Origin: Tychonema sp. LEGE 06208
GTDB lineage: Bacteria; Cyanobacteriota; Cyanobacteriia; Cyanobacteriales; Microcoleaceae
Reading direction: 5' to 3'
NCBI RefSeq assembly: GCF_015207505.1
Contig: NZ_JADEWT010000009.1
Coordinates: 29,061 to 93,060, forward strand
DNA: 64,000 nt
Made by a program: the position numbers and the translations under genes. The notes beneath the pieces are model-generated. The model ran no database searches. It saw only the letters and a program-made list of their open reading frames with translations, and was not told where the DNA came from. Below, one piece after another: positions 9,256 to 18,506 of this stretch (its first letter is position 1; every line of letters begins with the position of its first letter).

Positions 9256-9735
9256 TTACTTAGGCGATGCAGGTGCAGCCGGGGCAACAGTAGCCGTAAC
9301 GTTCACCATTTTGACACCCTTAATTTCTTTAGCTAGCGGCTCAATTTTAGCTAAATCTTCTTGATTGGGAACAGTGCCAGCTACGGTGACAACCCCATCT
9401 TTGGCGTCCACAGTTAGCTGACCTTTAGTGATGTTCACTTCCAACTTGGAGCGAACTTCACTTTGGAGGTCGCCATCGGCTCTGATGGCATCGCCTCCAG
9501 TCACGTTGTTGCGCTGTTCTCGGGCTCTGATATCAGCATTTGCTTGGTTTTTGCGAATGTCGCTAGTGGCGTCGGACTGAGTTTTTTTAACCGTCTCCGC
9601 TGGGGGCGGGCTGGCGGCATTTTCTGTGGTGGTGGTAGAATTAGGAGCGTCAGCACTTGTTTTAGCTCCATCGGTACAAGCCGCAGCTCCAAATAATAGG
9701 AGAGCGCTGATGACAATTGGTGTTAGTTTGTTCAT
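9256..9735 (-). CDS. BON-domain lipoprotein
   Basis: A 159-residue envelope protein. It starts MNKLTPIVISALLLFGAAAC, a lipoprotein signal with the lipidated cysteine at residue 20. A Ser/Thr/Pro-rich linker follows to about residue 60. A single BON domain occupies roughly 85-150 (LQSEVRSKLEVNITKGQLTV ... VAGTVPNQEDLAKIEPLAKE). BON domains are thought to bind phospholipid surfaces, as in OsmY. A GGAGG lies 13 bases before the ATG. It probably acts at the periplasmic or outer membrane in envelope stress. The neighbouring stress protein, also on the minus strand, fits that context, but they are not an obvious operon (445 bp apart). Confidence 0.82.
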   Translation of the reverse strand: MNKLTPIVISALLLFGAAACTDGAKTSADAPNSTTTTENAASPPPAETVKKTQSDATSDIRKNQANADIRAREQRNNVTGGDAIRADGDLQSEVRSKLEVNITKGQLTVDAKDGVVTVAGTVPNQEDLAKIEPLAKEIKGVKMVNVTATVAPAAPASPK

Positions 9736-10424
9736 AAGATCTAATAACCTCCGGGTAAGCTTTCGATGAGTCTAGACTTGGTTGAGCACTGCGCCGCGCC
9801 TGACAGAATCTGTGTTGGCTACGTAGTTTGTGCTTATTGCGGAAAAATCCTTATCTCAAATATATAAATTTGAGGAAGTTCTTACATCGCTCTACAGGTG
9901 TAAATTCTATATTATAAGTTACGCAATTGTCACGCTACCATCAACTTATAGGGTACGTCAGACGCATTATTAGATCGAGATCATCAGGGTTTGGACTTCC
10001 GGGGCATCCTACTAATTCTGCCATTTGCGTAAGTGGTGTATGTATTTCGTTAGATAGATGACAAAAAACAAAACAATGTGTTGCGTCCTGTTTAACTTGT
10101 AGCAAGTTCGAGCCAAATATCGGGTATTGACCGATCGAGTTATCAATCCCCCAATCTAAAATCCTCCAATCTAAAATTATCACCTTTTTGAGAAAAAATA
10201 TCATTAGTTATAAACCCACTATTCCTCAAAAGCCCGATCGTTCTCGATATTTTTCGTTGCCAAAGTCAATATTTTCGTGCAAACAAAGTTGAAAAGCCTC
10301 AATTTTATTAATAAATTCGATCGTCGCCACTCCCAACTAATTTTTCCCTCCCACCTCGAACCTATTACCCACTTCGGCTAAATTCGTTAAACGCCACAAA
10401 CAATTACTTGCCTATTTTCTGGCT
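9736..10424. other. AT-rich spacer, no gene supported
   Basis: About 690 bp upstream of the BON lipoprotein gene. I see fragments of mobile-element-like repeats, including CATTTGCGTAAGT near 10021-10034, also found at 25258-25271. An 87-codon frame at 9941-10204 is low-complexity and repeat-derived, and I do not accept it. Confidence 0.35.
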
Positions 10425-10982
10425 TCAAAACAAACGAAAAGAATCAAGAAATTTTTGAGCGTTTTCTGGTTTTGAGGTAGTCGCAACCAAGCCGTAAACG
10501 CGGGTTTCCACCAAAAATACTTGGCCCACACCTACAGGTGCAGCCGGAGAAAGCGGTTGAAACTCAAACTCTTTTCCCGGATAGCTGCCGAGGGAAATAT
10601 CCCGCACTTGCAGCAATTTAGCATTTTCCCCCACAACAAAGAAATCAACGGCATTATTTAAAGTAATTTTGATATTATTATTACTATTATTGTTGCCGAT
10701 CCGAAAATCGAGATCGAAGTATTGAAGTAAATAACTGTCTTTGTTTTTTAATACAGACCTGTAGGTATGAGCGATAATTTGAGTTGAAAAAGTTTCGGCA
10801 TTAATTTTAGGATTTCCCGGCATATCGATCGCAAACAAACCCATCGCCGAGCAAAACGGCTGCCACTCTGGCATCTCCAAAGCAGGCCGCTGCGGGGCGG
10901 CTTGAGCTTTTGCCAAAGTGGCAAACTTGACAGGGAATATCAGTAATGTAGCAGTAACTAAGAATAAATGCAGCAATTTCAT
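10425..10982 (-). CDS. Secreted protein of unknown function
   Basis: A 186-residue protein with a clear signal peptide (MKLLHLFLVTATLLIFPVKF, then ATLAKAQA before the likely cleavage). The mature part has a Trp/Pro-rich start (EMPEWQPFCSAMGLFAI), an Asn-rich loop (NNNSNNNIKI) and a C-terminal VGQVFLVETRVYGLVATTSK stretch. I do not recognise a family. I chose the ATG at 10982 because the 39 residues encoded upstream are not signal-like and overlap the 5' end of the divergent SLH gene. It is divergent from that gene with ~70 bp between starts, so the two may share a control region. Confidence 0.65.
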   Translation of the reverse strand: MKLLHLFLVTATLLIFPVKFATLAKAQAAPQRPALEMPEWQPFCSAMGLFAIDMPGNPKINAETFSTQIIAHTYRSVLKNKDSYLLQYFDLDFRIGNNNSNNNIKITLNNAVDFFVVGENAKLLQVRDISLGSYPGKEFEFQPLSPAAPVGVGQVFLVETRVYGLVATTSKPENAQKFLDSFRLF

Positions 10983-11051
10983 TTGGGTAAAAATTATATT
11001 TGCCCGATCGATCTGCGCTAGCCTAGAAAGATATCCGCAAACGAGGGATTT

Positions 11052-12452
11052 ATGCTGAATACTATATTTACTCAACGACAACGCAAGTCGATCGGGCAAG
11101 CCAAAACCAGTAAAACCAATAAAACCAATATACTCTTTGGTGTAAAGACTGGGCTGGCCCTGTGTCTGCTAGCTGCTGTCACAGCTTGTGCAAACAGCCC
11201 CAACAGCAAAGCACTCGAAGAATCTTTAGCCGCCGATCCCAAATTACAACAAAATCCAGTAGTTTTATCTCCCCCGCCTCCTCCGCCAGCAGTCGAAACC
11301 AGCACAACCGCCAAACTTCCTCCCGACTTCCCCACCGAGATTCCACTCTATCCTAACGCTCAGTTAATCGAAGTTGGCGGGCAAACCGATCCGTCGCCAA
11401 AAACTGTGCGGCTGCGCTGGGAAAGCACAGATCCGATTAATTCAGTGCAGAACTTTTACACCAAAGAATTTGGGCGCAGCAACTGGCAAATAGTCAGCAG
11501 CCCCAGCGCCGACGAACCAGGTACTTTAGTCGCAACGCGAGATAATTTGCGGGTAACAGTGTCGCTTTCTCCTACTCAAAAAGTAGGGGGTTCTACAGAA
11601 TTTGCGATCAATTATAGCAAAGAGAGTTCAGAAATTGCCAGCAGTCCCCAACCTAACAATTCCGAGTCTAGCCCATCTCCCACCGCTTCACCAACTCCAT
11701 CTAACTCAGAGGAAACTACCCCAGCGCCATCAGCTTCGCCAAAATCAGCAAAAGTTAGCGAATTAGACAGCCAAATTCCTCAACAATTGCGCCAGTATGT
11801 GGCAGATTTGGCTCAGTTGGAAGTGCTGAAAGTGCGATCTACAGAAAATGCTAACTTAGAAACTAACAGCACTTTGCCCAAACCCAACAAAATTATCACC
11901 CGCCGCGAATACGCCCGCTGGTTAGTAGCAGCAAACAACCAGATTTATGCCAGCCGTCAAGGCAAACAAATTAGATTAGCAGTAGACTCTAGCGAACCCG
12001 CCTTTTCTGACGTATCCAAAACAGACCCAGATTTTTCAGTAATTCAAGGTTTAGCAGAAGCAGGTGTAATTCTGAGTTCGCTTTCAGCAGACACTAAAGA
12101 TGTGAAATTTCGCCCCGATGCACCTTTAACTCGCGAAACAATGATTCTTTGGAAAGTGCCTTTAGATACTCGTCAAATTTTACCGACAGCTAACATAGAC
12201 GGAGTGAAAGAAAAGTGGGGTTTTCAAGACGCTTCTAAAATTGACTCCCAGGCTTCGCGGGCAATTTTAGCTGATTTTAACAATGGAGATTTGGCAAATA
12301 TTCGCCGAGTTTTTGGTTTTACAACTTTGTTTCAGCCGAAGAAATCGGTGACTCGCGCCGAAGCTGCCGCTAGTTTGTGGTATTTTGGCGTTCAAGATGG
12401 GGGATTGTCAGCTAAAGATGCTCTGCAAGCAAAGTCTCAACCTACCCAGTAA
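11052..12452 (+). CDS. SLH-domain lipoprotein
   Basis: A 466-residue envelope protein. A basic N-terminal stretch is followed by a hydrophobic segment and lipobox (LCLLAAVTAC, cysteine near residue 46). A Pro-rich region comes next, then a folded domain (~90-195) with FPTEIPLYPNAQLIEVGG, a Ser/Pro/Thr-rich linker and a C-terminal S-layer homology region (REYARWLVAANNQIY ... FSDVSKTDPDFSVIQGLAEA ... FRPDAPLTRETM). SLH domains tether proteins to cell-wall polymers; in cyanobacteria they occur in outer-membrane-linked proteins. It is divergent from the secreted-protein gene at 10425-10982. A hairpin terminator follows at 12506-12571. Confidence 0.83.
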   Translation: MLNTIFTQRQRKSIGQAKTSKTNKTNILFGVKTGLALCLLAAVTACANSPNSKALEESLAADPKLQQNPVVLSPPPPPPAVETSTTAKLPPDFPTEIPLYPNAQLIEVGGQTDPSPKTVRLRWESTDPINSVQNFYTKEFGRSNWQIVSSPSADEPGTLVATRDNLRVTVSLSPTQKVGGSTEFAINYSKESSEIASSPQPNNSESSPSPTASPTPSNSEETTPAPSASPKSAKVSELDSQIPQQLRQYVADLAQLEVLKVRSTENANLETNSTLPKPNKIITRREYARWLVAANNQIYASRQGKQIRLAVDSSEPAFSDVSKTDPDFSVIQGLAEAGVILSSLSADTKDVKFRPDAPLTRETMILWKVPLDTRQILPTANIDGVKEKWGFQDASKIDSQASRAILADFNNGDLANIRRVFGFTTLFQPKKSVTRAEAAASLWYFGVQDGGLSAKDALQAKSQPTQ

Positions 12453-12505
12453 AGTTGTTTGAGTGTTTCAAAGTTCACACAAAGCCTCTACTTATTCTGA
12501 AGCAA

Positions 12506-12571
12506 GTTCGATCGTTCCGACTTAGGTTCTCAGCAAAAGAAGCACCCAAGTCAGAACCATCGAACCTTTTT
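12506..12571 (+). terminator. Hairpin terminator after the SLH gene
   Basis: Long interrupted stem: GTTCGATCGTTCCGACTTAGG pairs imperfectly with CCCAAGTCAGAACCATCGAAC, about 25 bases of loop, and TTTTT follows. It sits 54 bp after the SLH lipoprotein stop codon. Confidence 0.6.
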
Positions 12572-12876
12572 GATTGCGGTAGTCACCGCAGTAGAAAATT
12601 CCCGTTTCTGTAATTTCTGTGCGCGAGTCACAGTCACAAATCCTTTCAAAAACCGTACATCAACATCTTTCTGCTTGAACGGCGCACGCTGCGGGATCAA
12701 TTGTTTTCCCTCAGTCTTCATTTATGTATCCTCCGACACAATTTCTGGGAATTCCGAGAAGATTTTGTACGTATTTTAACCAACAGTTTTCAATCCTCTC
12801 AGTAGGACTCCGGATGCGGTAGCGGCCTTAACGATAAATGAAAAAGAGTGTTTGAGCTCTGGGAGAGCGTTTTTTA
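12572..12876. other. Spacer upstream of the truncated sensor gene
   Basis: About 305 bp with no gene. A 69-codon frame at 12570-12779 has a cysteine-rich, non-family sequence and starts in the terminator, so I do not accept it. A GGGAGAGCG lies 16 bases before the sensor ATG. Confidence 0.35.
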
Positions 12877-13911
12877 ATGTACGATATGACCCGATTCACC
12901 CCGCAAGACATGGCGAAATGCAGCTTAGTCCTGCGCCAGCTAGGTAGAAATACAGCTAGTATGGAGGCTTGCAGCCAGAAAATTGTTAAATTTATTTATC
13001 AACATTTTTGCAGTTCGGAAACAGGAGAAAATAGCTGTGTTTTGGTGCGTTTGTTCAAAACTCATCCCTACGGCGAATTAGAAGACTCATTGCAACAATC
13101 TGTCCGCCGTTTGATGAACAATAATTCCCCTGCATCCGACATGAAATGCTGGACTTTGCTAGCAGCAGCAGGCTCCCAACCGCAGTGGAATTCTCGGCAT
13201 ACAGCAGCCCAAAATACTGCTATTGGGTTAGTTAGCGCCGAATTAGTAGCCGAAATGCCGGCGATTTCGGCAATAATCCGGCAGTTTGGTTTAGACATTC
13301 CTACAGTCATCGGAACCCAGCCAGAAAGGTTTCTGCAATTAGAACCCGCAGTATTAAATATTTTTCACGTTTCAGAGGCAAAAGGCAGTCTCTTGATTCC
13401 CGAACAAAAATCTTTAATTATTCCCTACCAAGTCAAATCTGTGTTGGTATTTGGGGGACTTCTGCCGTCTGGGAGTTTGTTTGCTGTAGAGATTTTCCTG
13501 AAAGTTAAAATTTCACAAAACACGGCCCAAATGTTTAAACATTTAGCACTGAGTGTCAAAACAGCTTTGTTGCTTAGTGGTGAAAAAGTTGTATTTGATT
13601 CCTCAAACACTGCGGCAAAATCGGGCATCAATAATGATTTTCACGAAACTCAATTTCTGGAATATCAAATTTCTAATTTGATTCAATTGCTGGATTTTTC
13701 AGAACAAGAAATGCTCAGACAAGCCTCTCGTTTTCAACAGATAATTGATAAGTTGCAACGCGAAATTGCCGATCGCAAAAACAAGGAACAAGCTTTGCCA
13801 CTAAGTCAAGAGTCATTCACGGGTATCCTCAATGTTCCCAATGATGGTATTGTTCGCCTTGAGGAAAATCAAGGAAGTCAGCGTTTTGATCGAGGAGACG
13901 AACAGATTTAA
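12877..13911 (+). CDS. Sensor protein truncated at the start of a PAS domain
   Basis: A 344-residue protein. The N-terminal ~230 residues form a conserved sensory input domain of cyanobacterial signalling proteins (MTRFTPQDMAKCSLVLRQLG ... LVFGGLLPSGSLFAVEIFLK). A coiled-coil at ~265-310 follows (LLDFSEQEMLRQASRFQQII). The last ~30 residues, SFTGILNVPNDGIVRLEENQ, match the first strand and helix of a PAS domain, and then the frame stops. In relatives this position continues into PAS plus a kinase, cyclase or GGDEF output. No output coding is seen downstream in any frame, so this looks like a 3'-deleted remnant that may still make a stable input domain. Confidence 0.65.
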   Translation: MYDMTRFTPQDMAKCSLVLRQLGRNTASMEACSQKIVKFIYQHFCSSETGENSCVLVRLFKTHPYGELEDSLQQSVRRLMNNNSPASDMKCWTLLAAAGSQPQWNSRHTAAQNTAIGLVSAELVAEMPAISAIIRQFGLDIPTVIGTQPERFLQLEPAVLNIFHVSEAKGSLLIPEQKSLIIPYQVKSVLVFGGLLPSGSLFAVEIFLKVKISQNTAQMFKHLALSVKTALLLSGEKVVFDSSNTAAKSGINNDFHETQFLEYQISNLIQLLDFSEQEMLRQASRFQQIIDKLQREIADRKNKEQALPLSQESFTGILNVPNDGIVRLEENQGSQRFDRGDEQI

Positions 13912-14520
13912 CTCAACTTCTGTTGTTAAAATAGATTCGCAGCATGGGAATGCAATTTTTTAGAATCTTAGATTGATGTTTGAGGTGAATTTCAAAATTA
14001 TAATTAGCTTCGTAGGCGTGAATCACGTTCTGGGAAACTTGTTTTTTGCAGCAAGAGGAAATAGCCCGACCTTGGCTCAAATATCAATAATTGTTCTTGG
14101 ATATTGGGAGAATTGCTCGACTCCGCAGCAGTCATTTAAAAGCACTTCTATAAATTCTCCCTCTAGGCTTTTTTTTGCAGGGACGTTTACTTGATACCGC
14201 TTTTTTTGCACAATTAATTATTTTAGCAATTGAAAGCTAGCAAATATAGCCTTGCTCATAAAGATGAGGTACTATCCGGCATAGGGCTCCGTGGGCATAG
14301 GACTATACTCACTTTTGTTATCGCCGCTATATGTTGATTTTTCACTAATTTTTGGGCTATGATTTTGCGCTGCATTAGTTGCGCTAAATCTTTGAAAAAT
14401 AAAGCCATAATTTACTTTGTCGTTACTGTCAAAATAACAACATTTCGGAGGGTTTGAACTCTCAGGAGTAAATCTGCTTTAATGTATGTCAAAATGCGAT
14501 TCCAAACGCGGGAATAAAAA
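13912..14520. other. Spacer, no gene supported
   Basis: About 610 bp between the truncated sensor and the peptidase gene. It contains GAGGTACTATCCGGCATAGG, a phrase that recurs at 53879-53898. A 73-codon frame at 13973-14194 is not convincing. If the sensor once had an output domain, this stretch no longer encodes it. Confidence 0.4.
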
Positions 14521-15567
14521 ATGTTAGAGTTCGATCGCCTGTTTCAAACAATCGAAGAATTAGTCATGCTGCACTCGCCCAGCGGTGTAGAGTCGGAAAT
14601 TAACCAGCGGTTGATGGAAAAATTCGCCGCTTTGGGTGTGAATGCTTGGATCGATCGCGCGGACAATGCGATCGCCCTAATTCCTGGCCGCAATCCCGAA
14701 AGGTCGATCGCCATTACGGCCCACAAAGACGAAATTGGGGCGATCGTCAAAACCATAGGCGATCGCGGCCGCGTGGAAGTCCGCAGATTGGGCGGCACGT
14801 TTCCGTGGGTTTACGGCGAAGGCGTTGTCGATTTGTTGGGCGACAAGCAAACAATTAGCGGCATTCTCAGCTTCGGAAGCCGCCACGTTTCTCACGAATC
14901 TCCCCAAAAAGCTCAGCAGGAAGATGTTTCTCTCAAGTGGGAAAATGCCTGGATTGAAACCAAGTGTACCAGGGAGGAATTAGCCGAGGCGGGCATTCGG
15001 CCGGGAACGCGGATGGTGGTGGGAAAGCACCGCAAGCGCCCGCTGCGGTTGAAGGATTGGATAGCGAGCTACACCCTGGACAACAAGGCTTCTGTGGCGA
15101 TTTTGCTGGCTCTGGCCCAATGTTTGCAAGAGCCTGCGGTGAATGTTTATCTGGTGGCTTCGGCGAAGGAGGAGGTTGGGGCGATCGGGGCTTTGTATTT
15201 TTCGCAGCGCCAGCCGTTGGACGCGCTGATTGCTTTGGAAATTTGCCCTCTAGCGCCAGAATACCCGATCGACGATGGCGAAAAGCCGGTTTTGCTGGTT
15301 CAGGACGGCTACGGAGTTTACGATGAAGGATTGAACGCCCAATTGCGCGCAGCCGCCGCCGCAGCCGATGTGGAGGTGCAGTTGGCGGTAATTAGCGGTT
15401 TTGGGAGCGATGCTTCGATCGCCATGAAGTTCGGCCATGTAGCCCGCGCGGCTTGTTTGGCTTTCCCGACGCAGAACACCCACGGGTTTGAAATTGCTCA
15501 CTTGGGGGCGATCGGCAACTGCGCCAGCATCCTCAAAGCTTACTGCGAGCAGCTTTCGGACGACTAG
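14521..15567 (+). CDS. M42-family metallo-aminopeptidase
   Basis: A cytosolic dinuclear zinc or cobalt peptidase of the M42 (FrvX/glutamyl aminopeptidase) family, normally a large dodecameric shell that trims peptides. The expected metal and catalytic residues are visible: His68 in AHKDEIG, Asp187 in TLDNKA, Glu217-Glu218 in AKEEVGAIG, Glu240 in ALEICP and His321 in NTHGFEIAH. Length 348 is normal. The substrate cannot be told. The gene is followed 89 bp later by tRNA-Glu on the same strand. The ribosome site is weak (GGGAATAAAAA before ATG). Confidence 0.9.
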   Translation: MLEFDRLFQTIEELVMLHSPSGVESEINQRLMEKFAALGVNAWIDRADNAIALIPGRNPERSIAITAHKDEIGAIVKTIGDRGRVEVRRLGGTFPWVYGEGVVDLLGDKQTISGILSFGSRHVSHESPQKAQQEDVSLKWENAWIETKCTREELAEAGIRPGTRMVVGKHRKRPLRLKDWIASYTLDNKASVAILLALAQCLQEPAVNVYLVASAKEEVGAIGALYFSQRQPLDALIALEICPLAPEYPIDDGEKPVLLVQDGYGVYDEGLNAQLRAAAAAADVEVQLAVISGFGSDASIAMKFGHVARAACLAFPTQNTHGFEIAHLGAIGNCASILKAYCEQLSDD

Positions 15568-15656
15568 AAAAAAAACTTTCACAAAGTAGTTGACAGATTG
15601 GGAAAAATTAGTTAAGGTAATAAAGGTGCGGAACACAAGCAAACGCAGCGAAACGC

Positions 15657-15729
15657 GCCCCCATCGTCTAGAGGCCTAGGACACATCCCTTTCACGGATG
15701 CGACGGGGATTCGAATTCCCCTGGGGGTA
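15657..15729 (+). tRNA. tRNA-Glu (anticodon TTC)
   Basis: A 73-base cloverleaf. The acceptor arm GCCCCCA pairs with TGGGGGT (15722-15728) before discriminator A. The anticodon arm is CATCC-CTTTCAC-GGATG with TTC at 15691-15693. The T arm is GGGGA-TTCGAAT-TCCCC. CCA is not encoded. In cyanobacteria this tRNA also supplies glutamate for tetrapyrrole (chlorophyll, bilin) synthesis. Confidence 0.97.
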
Positions 15730-15978
15730 TTAAAAATCTAACTCTGATATCAAATTGATATCTAGCAACTGGTAAAGGCAAAAACCCGAACCCACACGCT
15801 AGGTATCATTTTTGCATTTGGGGTGGGTGAGAAACTTAGTTTTTGATTAAGGGTAAGCTGTTGCTCATATAGATTGTGTATGGCGATTGAGGGGGAGAGG
15901 GTCCGATGGGGATCGGGGGAGAGAATTTGACGATTTTTGATTGTCATCAAAATATACAATGTTTATTTGCACAACAGC

Positions 15979-16359
15979 TTACAAATCTTGTTCTATTAAA
16001 TCAATCAATTCAAGAATATTTATTGAACAGCTAGGTTCAACATTTGACTCTTCGCCAATATGAACATGATGGGGAAAATTGGGTAAGTTCGGGAAATGTT
16101 CGACATTATCCCACCGCTTCCGTAAAGTTTACTGAGTTTCATCCATCCACTGATATCGATAACTTTCGCTAATGCAACGATTATCGAGAACGGTAAAAAA
16201 TTCTACAACTTCTAAAAAATCGCCATTCTTGAGGGTTAACCGATCGCGAAAATAGCCGCTTTCGAGCAAGGTTCGTTCTTTAACAATCGCCACAGTTATG
16301 ACTGCAGGGCTTGCCAGCAATTTAGCTTTGATTTCTGTGAGATACTGGGCTGATATCAT
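15979..16359 (-). pseudogene. TumE-like (DUF6516) toxin gene interrupted by an in-frame stop
   Basis: The 5' part encodes 76 residues ending YRYQWMDETQ, followed by TAA (16129-16131). Continuing in the same frame gives another ~50 residues, including RWDNVEHFPNLPNFPHHVHI and GEESNVEPS, ending at a natural TAA at 15979-15981. Together the 126 residues match the length and layout of DUF6516/TumE proteins, whose conserved tail is the PNFPHHxH motif. The stop therefore removes the most conserved part. The ATG overlaps the upstream partner stop (ATGA), the usual toxin-antitoxin arrangement. One point change would restore it, so it is recent decay, a programmed event or a sequencing error. Confidence 0.75.
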
Positions 16360-16682
16360 GCTTGGGAGTTAGAGAGCAGAATCTGCAAGCGTTCTCGCAC
16401 AGAACACGACATTTGATAGAAAGAACTCCACTCGATAAAATCGATATCATCTCCTAATTCTCCAGCCCGAAATTTTTGGTTAAACTCAGGGGATGGCATT
16501 TGATACTGAGTTTCAAATTGCTGTAAATCAGTTTCTAGTTCTGCCGCTTGTTGTTTAGCAACGGCAATTTCGTGGGCGATGATTTTTGAGAGTGAAAGTT
16601 CTACAACTTCGCTGACTTCGCCTCGGTTATAGAGTTTTTCTAAAATTTTGAGCTGTTCTAGAATTTGATTTTTGGTGGCCAT
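16356..16682 (-). CDS. Probable partner (antitoxin-like) of the TumE-like gene
   Basis: A 108-residue, mostly helical protein (MATKNQILEQLKILEKLYNR ... IAHEIAVAKQQAAELETDLQ) with a long coiled-coil-like middle and an acidic C-terminus (GELGDDIDFIEWSSFYQMS). I recognise no DNA-binding domain. It precedes and overlaps the DUF6516 gene by 4 bp. Such small helical partners are commonly found next to DUF6516 proteins in cyanobacteria, so antitoxin or chaperone activity is inferred from context. With the toxin gene broken, it may now be an orphan. Confidence 0.6.
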   Translation of the reverse strand: MATKNQILEQLKILEKLYNRGEVSEVVELSLSKIIAHEIAVAKQQAAELETDLQQFETQYQMPSPEFNQKFRAGELGDDIDFIEWSSFYQMSCSVRERLQILLSNSQA

Positions 16683-16826
16683 TGCCTAGTGGTGGATAAT
16701 TTGGCTTGAATTTAGTTTAACTTAATTTTATTTGAATCTGGAAAGGGCGATCGCACGCTCCATCGGAAAACTATTTTTTTGAGACTAGCGGAAACCCTAT
16801 TCCCAATTCCCCATTCCCCAGCATAT

Positions 16827-18506
16827 TTATTTTTCAGCGATTTGATCGAGCTTTTCCTTCACCAACAAATCTAATAAAAAGCGCAGCGCAAATAAGCCGC
16901 CGCATCCCGCAACAGCAAAAGCCACGATCGCCCCCGTTTGATATCCGCCCACCAGCAGCACCGCACCCGACAGCACCGCAAAACCAGTCACACAGGCAAA
17001 AATTAGAGTTTTCAGAGCTAGGTTGATGCGTTTGAGGGCGCGATCGCTCGAACTATTTCGCACTCTAATTTGCAATTCGCCATCTTCGATTCGCTGCTCC
17101 AAACGCTTGAGGAAAACTTGCGATTTGCTCGGGCTTTGCAATTTGTAGGTGATAAAAGCTCGGGCTTGTCTGGCTAATTCTGCGATCGCACTTCCCCGGC
17201 CCTTACTCACAGCAATACTCTTGACAAAAGGCTGAGCGGATGCTAGGAAATTGTAGTCAGGGTCAAGAGTTCTAGCAATGCCGTCGAGAGTTGTCAGAGA
17301 CTTGACAATAAACATCATTTCTGCAGGCAAGCGAAACGGTTGCTGCTCGAACATAATGTAAAGTTCGTTCTTAATTTCATTAAAAGCTTGAAAGTCGATC
17401 GGCTTATCAATAAACTTATCCAACAAAAAAGTAATCAGCCTCCGCACCGGCATCATATCCGGCATCGGCTCAACTAAGCCGATCGTCATTAAAGTATTGA
17501 GTACCTCATCAGTATCTTTTCTGAGCACCGCAAAAAAAGTATTGACCATTTGGTCTTTAGCCAGAGACTTCACCTCAGCCATCATCCCAAAATCGTAAAA
17601 AATCAACCTACCATCTTCTGTCACCGCCAAATTGCCCGGATGCGGGTCAGCTTGAAAAAAGCCGTCAATTAATAATTGCTTCAAGTAACAGCAAATCCCC
17701 ACTTGATTGAGCTTAGCAATATCTACTCCCATCGCTTCTAAACTCAGGCGATCGTCCACCTTAATGCCGGGTGCGTATTCTACAGTCAGAATTTTTTTAG
17801 TAGTATATTGCCAGTAGACTTTAGGAACAATAATCTGAGGATATTCTTGAAAATTATGGCTGAAGCGATCGGAATTTTTACCTTCTTGCACGTAGTCAAT
17901 TTCTTGATATAAAATCTTAAAAAACTCGTGATAAATAGATTCCAAATCGTACTTGCGCGTCGCCGGAAAATAGCGATCGCAAAAACGCATCACTTGGCGC
18001 ACCGCCTTCACATCTAAATCGAATAAACTTTCTAAACCCGGACGCTGCACCTTGACAACCACATCTTCCCCGGTGTGCAGCCTCGCCTTGTGCACCTGTC
18101 CCAGACTCGCCGCAGCAATGGGAAACGGGTCAAAATCGCGGTACAAAGCATAAATATCTTTGCCTAATTCTGATTCTACAAGGGCGATCGCCTCTTCGGA
18201 ACTAAATTCAGGAACCCGATCCTGCAACTGTTCGAGTTCCTTGACATACTCCAGCGGCAGCAAATCTGCCCTCGTCGAGAGAGACTGGCCGATTTTGATA
18301 AAGGTGGGGCCCAAATCCAGCAAAGTATTGACCAACCAATGGGCGCGAATTCTTCTAGTTTGAGGAGAATTATTTTGCAGCAGTCCATCCCACCACAAAA
18401 AAAACATAAACTTTGCCGCCGCAGCAAAAACGTCTATTTGTCGTGCCAGGGGCGAATATTTAGAACGCTGCCAACGCAGGAGTTTTGGTGCAGCTTTTGT
18501 TAGCAT
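16827..18506 (-). CDS. ABC1/AarF/UbiB-family atypical kinase
   Basis: A 559-residue ABC1-family protein-kinase-like ATPase. These support isoprenoid-quinone (plastoquinone, tocopherol) metabolism and act at membranes. Signature elements seen: the KxGQ motif (PTFIKIGQSLSTRADLLP), the Ala-rich nucleotide loop (AAASLGQVHKARL), the lysine VVVKVQRPG, the catalytic region FFQADPHPGNLAV and the metal-binding YDFGMM. Two hydrophobic C-terminal segments (LIFACVTGFAVLSGAVLLVG and VAFAVAGCGGLFALRFLLDL) anchor it. Length is normal for cyanobacterial members. It stands alone on the minus strand. Confidence 0.92.
   Translation of the reverse strand: MLTKAAPKLLRWQRSKYSPLARQIDVFAAAAKFMFFLWWDGLLQNNSPQTRRIRAHWLVNTLLDLGPTFIKIGQSLSTRADLLPLEYVKELEQLQDRVPEFSSEEAIALVESELGKDIYALYRDFDPFPIAAASLGQVHKARLHTGEDVVVKVQRPGLESLFDLDVKAVRQVMRFCDRYFPATRKYDLESIYHEFFKILYQEIDYVQEGKNSDRFSHNFQEYPQIIVPKVYWQYTTKKILTVEYAPGIKVDDRLSLEAMGVDIAKLNQVGICCYLKQLLIDGFFQADPHPGNLAVTEDGRLIFYDFGMMAEVKSLAKDQMVNTFFAVLRKDTDEVLNTLMTIGLVEPMPDMMPVRRLITFLLDKFIDKPIDFQAFNEIKNELYIMFEQQPFRLPAEMMFIVKSLTTLDGIARTLDPDYNFLASAQPFVKSIAVSKGRGSAIAELARQARAFITYKLQSPSKSQVFLKRLEQRIEDGELQIRVRNSSSDRALKRINLALKTLIFACVTGFAVLSGAVLLVGGYQTGAIVAFAVAGCGGLFALRFLLDLLVKEKLDQIAEK

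Noticed and set aside
9941..10204. 87-codon minus-strand frame
   Set aside because: Made mostly of repeat fragments and AT-rich spacer; no ribosome site.
12570..12779. 69-codon frame after the SLH gene
   Set aside because: Begins in the terminator and ends in spacer; composition is not protein-like.
13973..14194. 73-codon frame as a possible missing sensor output domain
   Set aside because: No PAS, kinase or cyclase residues; cannot be joined to the sensor.
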